Below, in pieces: positions 61,826-64,000 of a DNA stretch of 64,000 nt. The DNA comes from Actimicrobium antarcticum. GTDB taxonomy: Bacteria > Pseudomonadota > Gammaproteobacteria > Burkholderiales > Burkholderiaceae_D. The translations under genes and the position numbers were made by a program. Positions within the stretch are counted from its first letter, which is position 1. Every line of letters begins with the position of its first letter. The stretch is taken from positions 620,001 through 684,000 of the forward strand of contig NZ_BAAAZE010000008.1 of the NCBI RefSeq assembly GCF_039536745.1, given 5' to 3'. The notes below the pieces were generated by a model that searched no databases, was not told the DNA's origin, and worked only from the letters and a program-made list of their open reading frames with translations.

Positions 61826-63250
61826 TCAACCCGCCGGCTTCCCCGTCTCCGTCAACCCACCACCCAGCGACCGATACAAATCAACCGCATTGGTCAACCG
61901 TAACAACCGCGTCTGCACCAGCGATTGCTCTGCAGTAAACAGATCACGCTGTGCATCGACCACATCCAGCGCACTCGCAATCCCGTTGTCGAAACGCTGT
62001 GTCGCCAATTGCAGTCGCACGGTTTGCGCCGCCACCACTGCTTGTTGCGCCACCACCTGTTCCTCCAGCGAACTCCGTGCCACCAGCGCATCCGCGACTT
62101 CCCGGAAGGCGGTCTGGATGGTTTTTTCGTAGTCGGCAACGGCGATGTCGGTGCGCACCTGCGCCACGGTCAGGTTACTGCGATTACGACCTGCATCGAA
62201 GATCGGCAGCACCAGTTGTGGTGCAAACGACCAGCTGCCCGAGCCGGCGTCGAACAGGCCGGACAGGGCGTTGCTGCTGGTGCCGGCAGCGGCAGTCAGC
62301 GAAATGCGCGGGAAGAACGCGGCGCGGGCGGCGCCAATATTGGCATTCGCGGATTTGAGCCGCTGTTCGGCAGCCCGGATATCCGGACGACGCATCAGCA
62401 AGTCCGACGGCACGCCGGCGGCGATGGTGGTGATGATGTTTTCAGCCGACAGCAGTGGCGCGGCCGGCAGGTCGACCAGCGCGGTGCGGCCCACCAGCAG
62501 CGTCAGCGCATTGGCTGATTGTGCGCGCTGGCGTTGCAGCGTCAGTTGGGCGACCCGTGCCGTTTGCACCAGCGTTTCGGACAAGCGCAAATCCAGCGCC
62601 GACGAGGCGCCGACATCAAAGCGCTGTTGCGACAGCTCATAGGCTCTCTGGCGACCGGCGAGCGTCTGTTGCGCCAGAATCAGCTGCTCGGCAAAACCGC
62701 GTTCGGCCAGATAGGCTTTCGCGACTTCGGCGACCAGGCTGATCTGGACCGACTGCTTTGCTTCCGCGGTGGCCAGATACTGCGCCAGTGCAGCGTCGTT
62801 CAGGCTGCGGACCCGGCCAAAGAAATCCAGCTCGAATGACGCCAGGCTGAACCCGACCTGATAACTGCTGCCGATGGCCGGTTTGCCGGTCACTGACAGC
62901 GCACCCGGTGTGCGGGCACGCGCGCCGCTGGCAGTGCCGTTCAGGTTCGGCAGCAAGTCTGCCGATTGCACGTTGTACAGTGCACGGGCTTCGTCGATAC
63001 GCAAGGCGGCAGTGCGCAGGTCGCGGTTGTTGGCCAGCGCTGCCGTGATCAATGCCTGCAGGCGCTGGTCCGGAAAGAATTCGCGCCAGCCAGTCTCGGC
63101 CGCGACCATCGTGCCGGCGGCGGTGTCCGCCGTGATGCCGACATACGCATCGGCAACCGGCGCATCAGGCCGCACATACAGCGGCGCCAGCGAGCAGCCG
63201 CTCAGCATGCCTGCCGCGAGCAGCAATAGCGTTCCCTGGAACTTGGTCAT
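61826..63250 (-). CDS. Efflux RND transporter outer-membrane lipoprotein (OprM/NodT family)
   Basis: The 474-residue TolC-like outer-membrane channel is of the NodT/OprM class. A lipoprotein signal (LLLLAAGMLSGCS, lipid on Cys) is followed by two OEP repeats, with PNLNGTASGARARTPG, FELDFFGRVRSL, RRPDIRAAEQRL and the C-terminal NLTVAQVRTDIAVADYEKTI. It completes a tripartite drug pump with the RND protein upstream. The ATG at 63250 overlaps the RND stop (ATGA) and has a GGGAG ribosome-binding site; the open frame further upstream is a shadow of the RND gene. Confidence 0.93.
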   Translation of the reverse strand: MTKFQGTLLLLAAGMLSGCSLAPLYVRPDAPVADAYVGITADTAAGTMVAAETGWREFFPDQRLQALITAALANNRDLRTAALRIDEARALYNVQSADLLPNLNGTASGARARTPGALSVTGKPAIGSSYQVGFSLASFELDFFGRVRSLNDAALAQYLATAEAKQSVQISLVAEVAKAYLAERGFAEQLILAQQTLAGRQRAYELSQQRFDVGASSALDLRLSETLVQTARVAQLTLQRQRAQSANALTLLVGRTALVDLPAAPLLSAENIITTIAAGVPSDLLMRRPDIRAAEQRLKSANANIGAARAAFFPRISLTAAAGTSSNALSGLFDAGSGSWSFAPQLVLPIFDAGRNRSNLTVAQVRTDIAVADYEKTIQTAFREVADALVARSSLEEQVVAQQAVVAAQTVRLQLATQRFDNGIASALDVVDAQRDLFTAEQSLVQTRLLRLTNAVDLYRSLGGGLTETGKPAG

Positions 63251-64000
63251 TCTTGTTCTCCCTGCTTCTTTTTCATATTGGCTTTTGCCAATGCAAGTTG
63301 TCGTTCGCTGCCCTTGAAGAAGGTGCGGATCACGACGAAAAATACCGGTACCAGGAATACCGCCAGCACCGTCGCCGTAATCATTCCGCCCATCACGCCA
63401 GTACCGATTGCGCGTTGTCCGGCAGAGCCGGCTCCGCTGGCCAGCACCAGCGGCAATACGCCGAGGATGAACGCCAGCGAGGTCATGATGATCGGCCGGA
63501 AGCGCAGATGTACCGCTTCCAGTGTCGCTTCGACCAGCCCCATGCCCTGCGCCTGCAGGTCCTTGGCAAACTCGATGATCAGGATCGCGTTCTTGGCGGA
63601 CAGGCCGATGGTGGCGATCAGGCCGACCTTGAAATACACGTCGTTCGGCAAGCCGCGCAGGCTGGCGCCGAGCAAGGCACCCAAAATACCGAGCGGCACC
63701 ACCAGCAGGACTGCGACCGGAATCGTGGTGCTTTCGTACAAGGCTGCCAGCACCATGAAGACGATCAGCAGCGACAGTGCGAACAGCGCCGGCGCTTGCG
63801 AGCCGGAGGTTTTTTCTTCGAGTGACTGGCCGGTCCATTCGAAACCGAAACCGGTCGGCAATTTCCCGGCCAGGGTTTCCATTTCCTGCAACGCTTCGCC
63901 GGTGCTGCGACCCTTGGCCGCATCACCGGACAATTTCATCGCCGGATAGCCGTTGTATCGCACCAGTTGCACCGGACCCACGATCCAGTGGCTCGTCACA
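63247..64000 (-). CDS. RND multidrug efflux pump inner-membrane subunit (MexB/AcrB type), 5' truncated
   Basis: The C-terminal 250 residues of a proton-driven RND pump are visible; the start lies beyond the window end. Typical stretches are ALSLLIVFMVLAALYEST, VPLGILGALLGASLRGLPND, KVGLIATIGLSAKNAILIIEFAKD and LRFRPIIMTSLAFILGVLPL, which cover the last membrane helices of the hydrophobe/amphiphile exporter-1 family. The gene order pump then OprM-like channel is that of mexAB-oprM; the membrane-fusion gene should lie upstream outside the window. Confidence 0.93.
   Translation of the reverse strand, partial: VTSHWIVGPVQLVRYNGYPAMKLSGDAAKGRSTGEALQEMETLAGKLPTGFGFEWTGQSLEEKTSGSQAPALFALSLLIVFMVLAALYESTTIPVAVLLVVPLGILGALLGASLRGLPNDVYFKVGLIATIGLSAKNAILIIEFAKDLQAQGMGLVEATLEAVHLRFRPIIMTSLAFILGVLPLVLASGAGSAGQRAIGTGVMGGMITATVLAVFLVPVFFVVIRTFFKGSERQLALAKANMKKKQGEQE

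Overview
The window is chromosomal DNA of a GC-rich betaproteobacterium, most likely order Burkholderiales, family Oxalobacteraceae. The evidence is gene content and order: pilS-pilR-ampD, nrdAB with a 972-residue NrdA, an Ala/Lys/Pro-rich histone H1-like gene before yggT-yggU, tlpA-aroQ-accB-accC-prmA, mpl-yqiA-ubiC-rnb, rubredoxin-pilGHIJ-chpA, yqgE-ruvX-pyrR-pyrB-pyrC', and algC-waaC-waaA. The genus cannot be fixed by reading alone. No rRNA, tRNA, CRISPR array, prophage or complete insertion sequence was seen.

Layout. 1-3.8 kb: end of an ABC-transporter ATPase, then the DctB/DctD two-component pair. 3.9-8.7 kb: a CcsA/YpjD-like membrane protein, a small zinc-ribbon protein, the type IV pilus regulators PilS/PilR, and AmpD. 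8.7-15.6 kb: class Ia ribonucleotide reductase behind a tandem pair of probable NrdR boxes, a four-hairpin intergenic stretch, a histone-like gene, yggT and yggU. 15.6-16.9 kb: a large gene-free mosaic repeat. 16.9-23.7 kb, minus strand: sugar/nucleoside kinase, zinc-ribbon DUF3426 protein, PrmA, AccC, AccB, AroQ, TlpA and an unrecognised protein. 23.8-31.1 kb, plus strand: peptidoglycan recycling and synthesis (Mpl, MtgA), ubiquinone (UbiC), RNA decay (RNase II), a TonB-like protein and AroE. 31.1-34.5 kb: an accessory island, described below. 34.5-39.2 kb: CorA, a divergent NRAMP protein, HemL, a ThiD-like kinase and rubredoxin. 39.3-49.3 kb: the Pil-Chp chemosensory cluster controlling twitching motility. 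49.3-60.3 kb: photolyase, pyrimidine synthesis, lipid and LPS inner-core genes. 60.3-61.8 kb: a second copy of the mosaic repeat. 61.8-64 kb: the outer-membrane lipoprotein and the end of the RND pump of a multidrug efflux operon.

Main discovery. The minus-strand gene at 31108-33915 encodes ankyrin repeats fused to a C-terminal NEL-type E3 ubiquitin ligase domain, the IpaH/SspH family domain normally joined to leucine-rich repeats. The Cys-x-Asp-Arg-Val catalytic motif is intact. About 200 bp upstream, in the right orientation, lies an exact match to the HrpL hrp-box consensus (GGAACC-N15-CCACTGA). Together these indicate a type III secreted ubiquitin-ligase effector with an unusual substrate-recognition domain. 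They also predict an hrpL gene and a type III secretion system elsewhere in this genome.

Second discovery. The gene-free stretches at 15.6-16.9 kb and 60.3-61.8 kb are two copies of one roughly 1 kb structured element. Each copy has two mirrored arms that form long hairpins, a tandem 12-bp core, and REP-like palindromes around it. Both copies sit between convergent genes. One copy carries a clean 125-bp MITE insertion with a 10-bp target duplication, and the other copy supplies the empty site.
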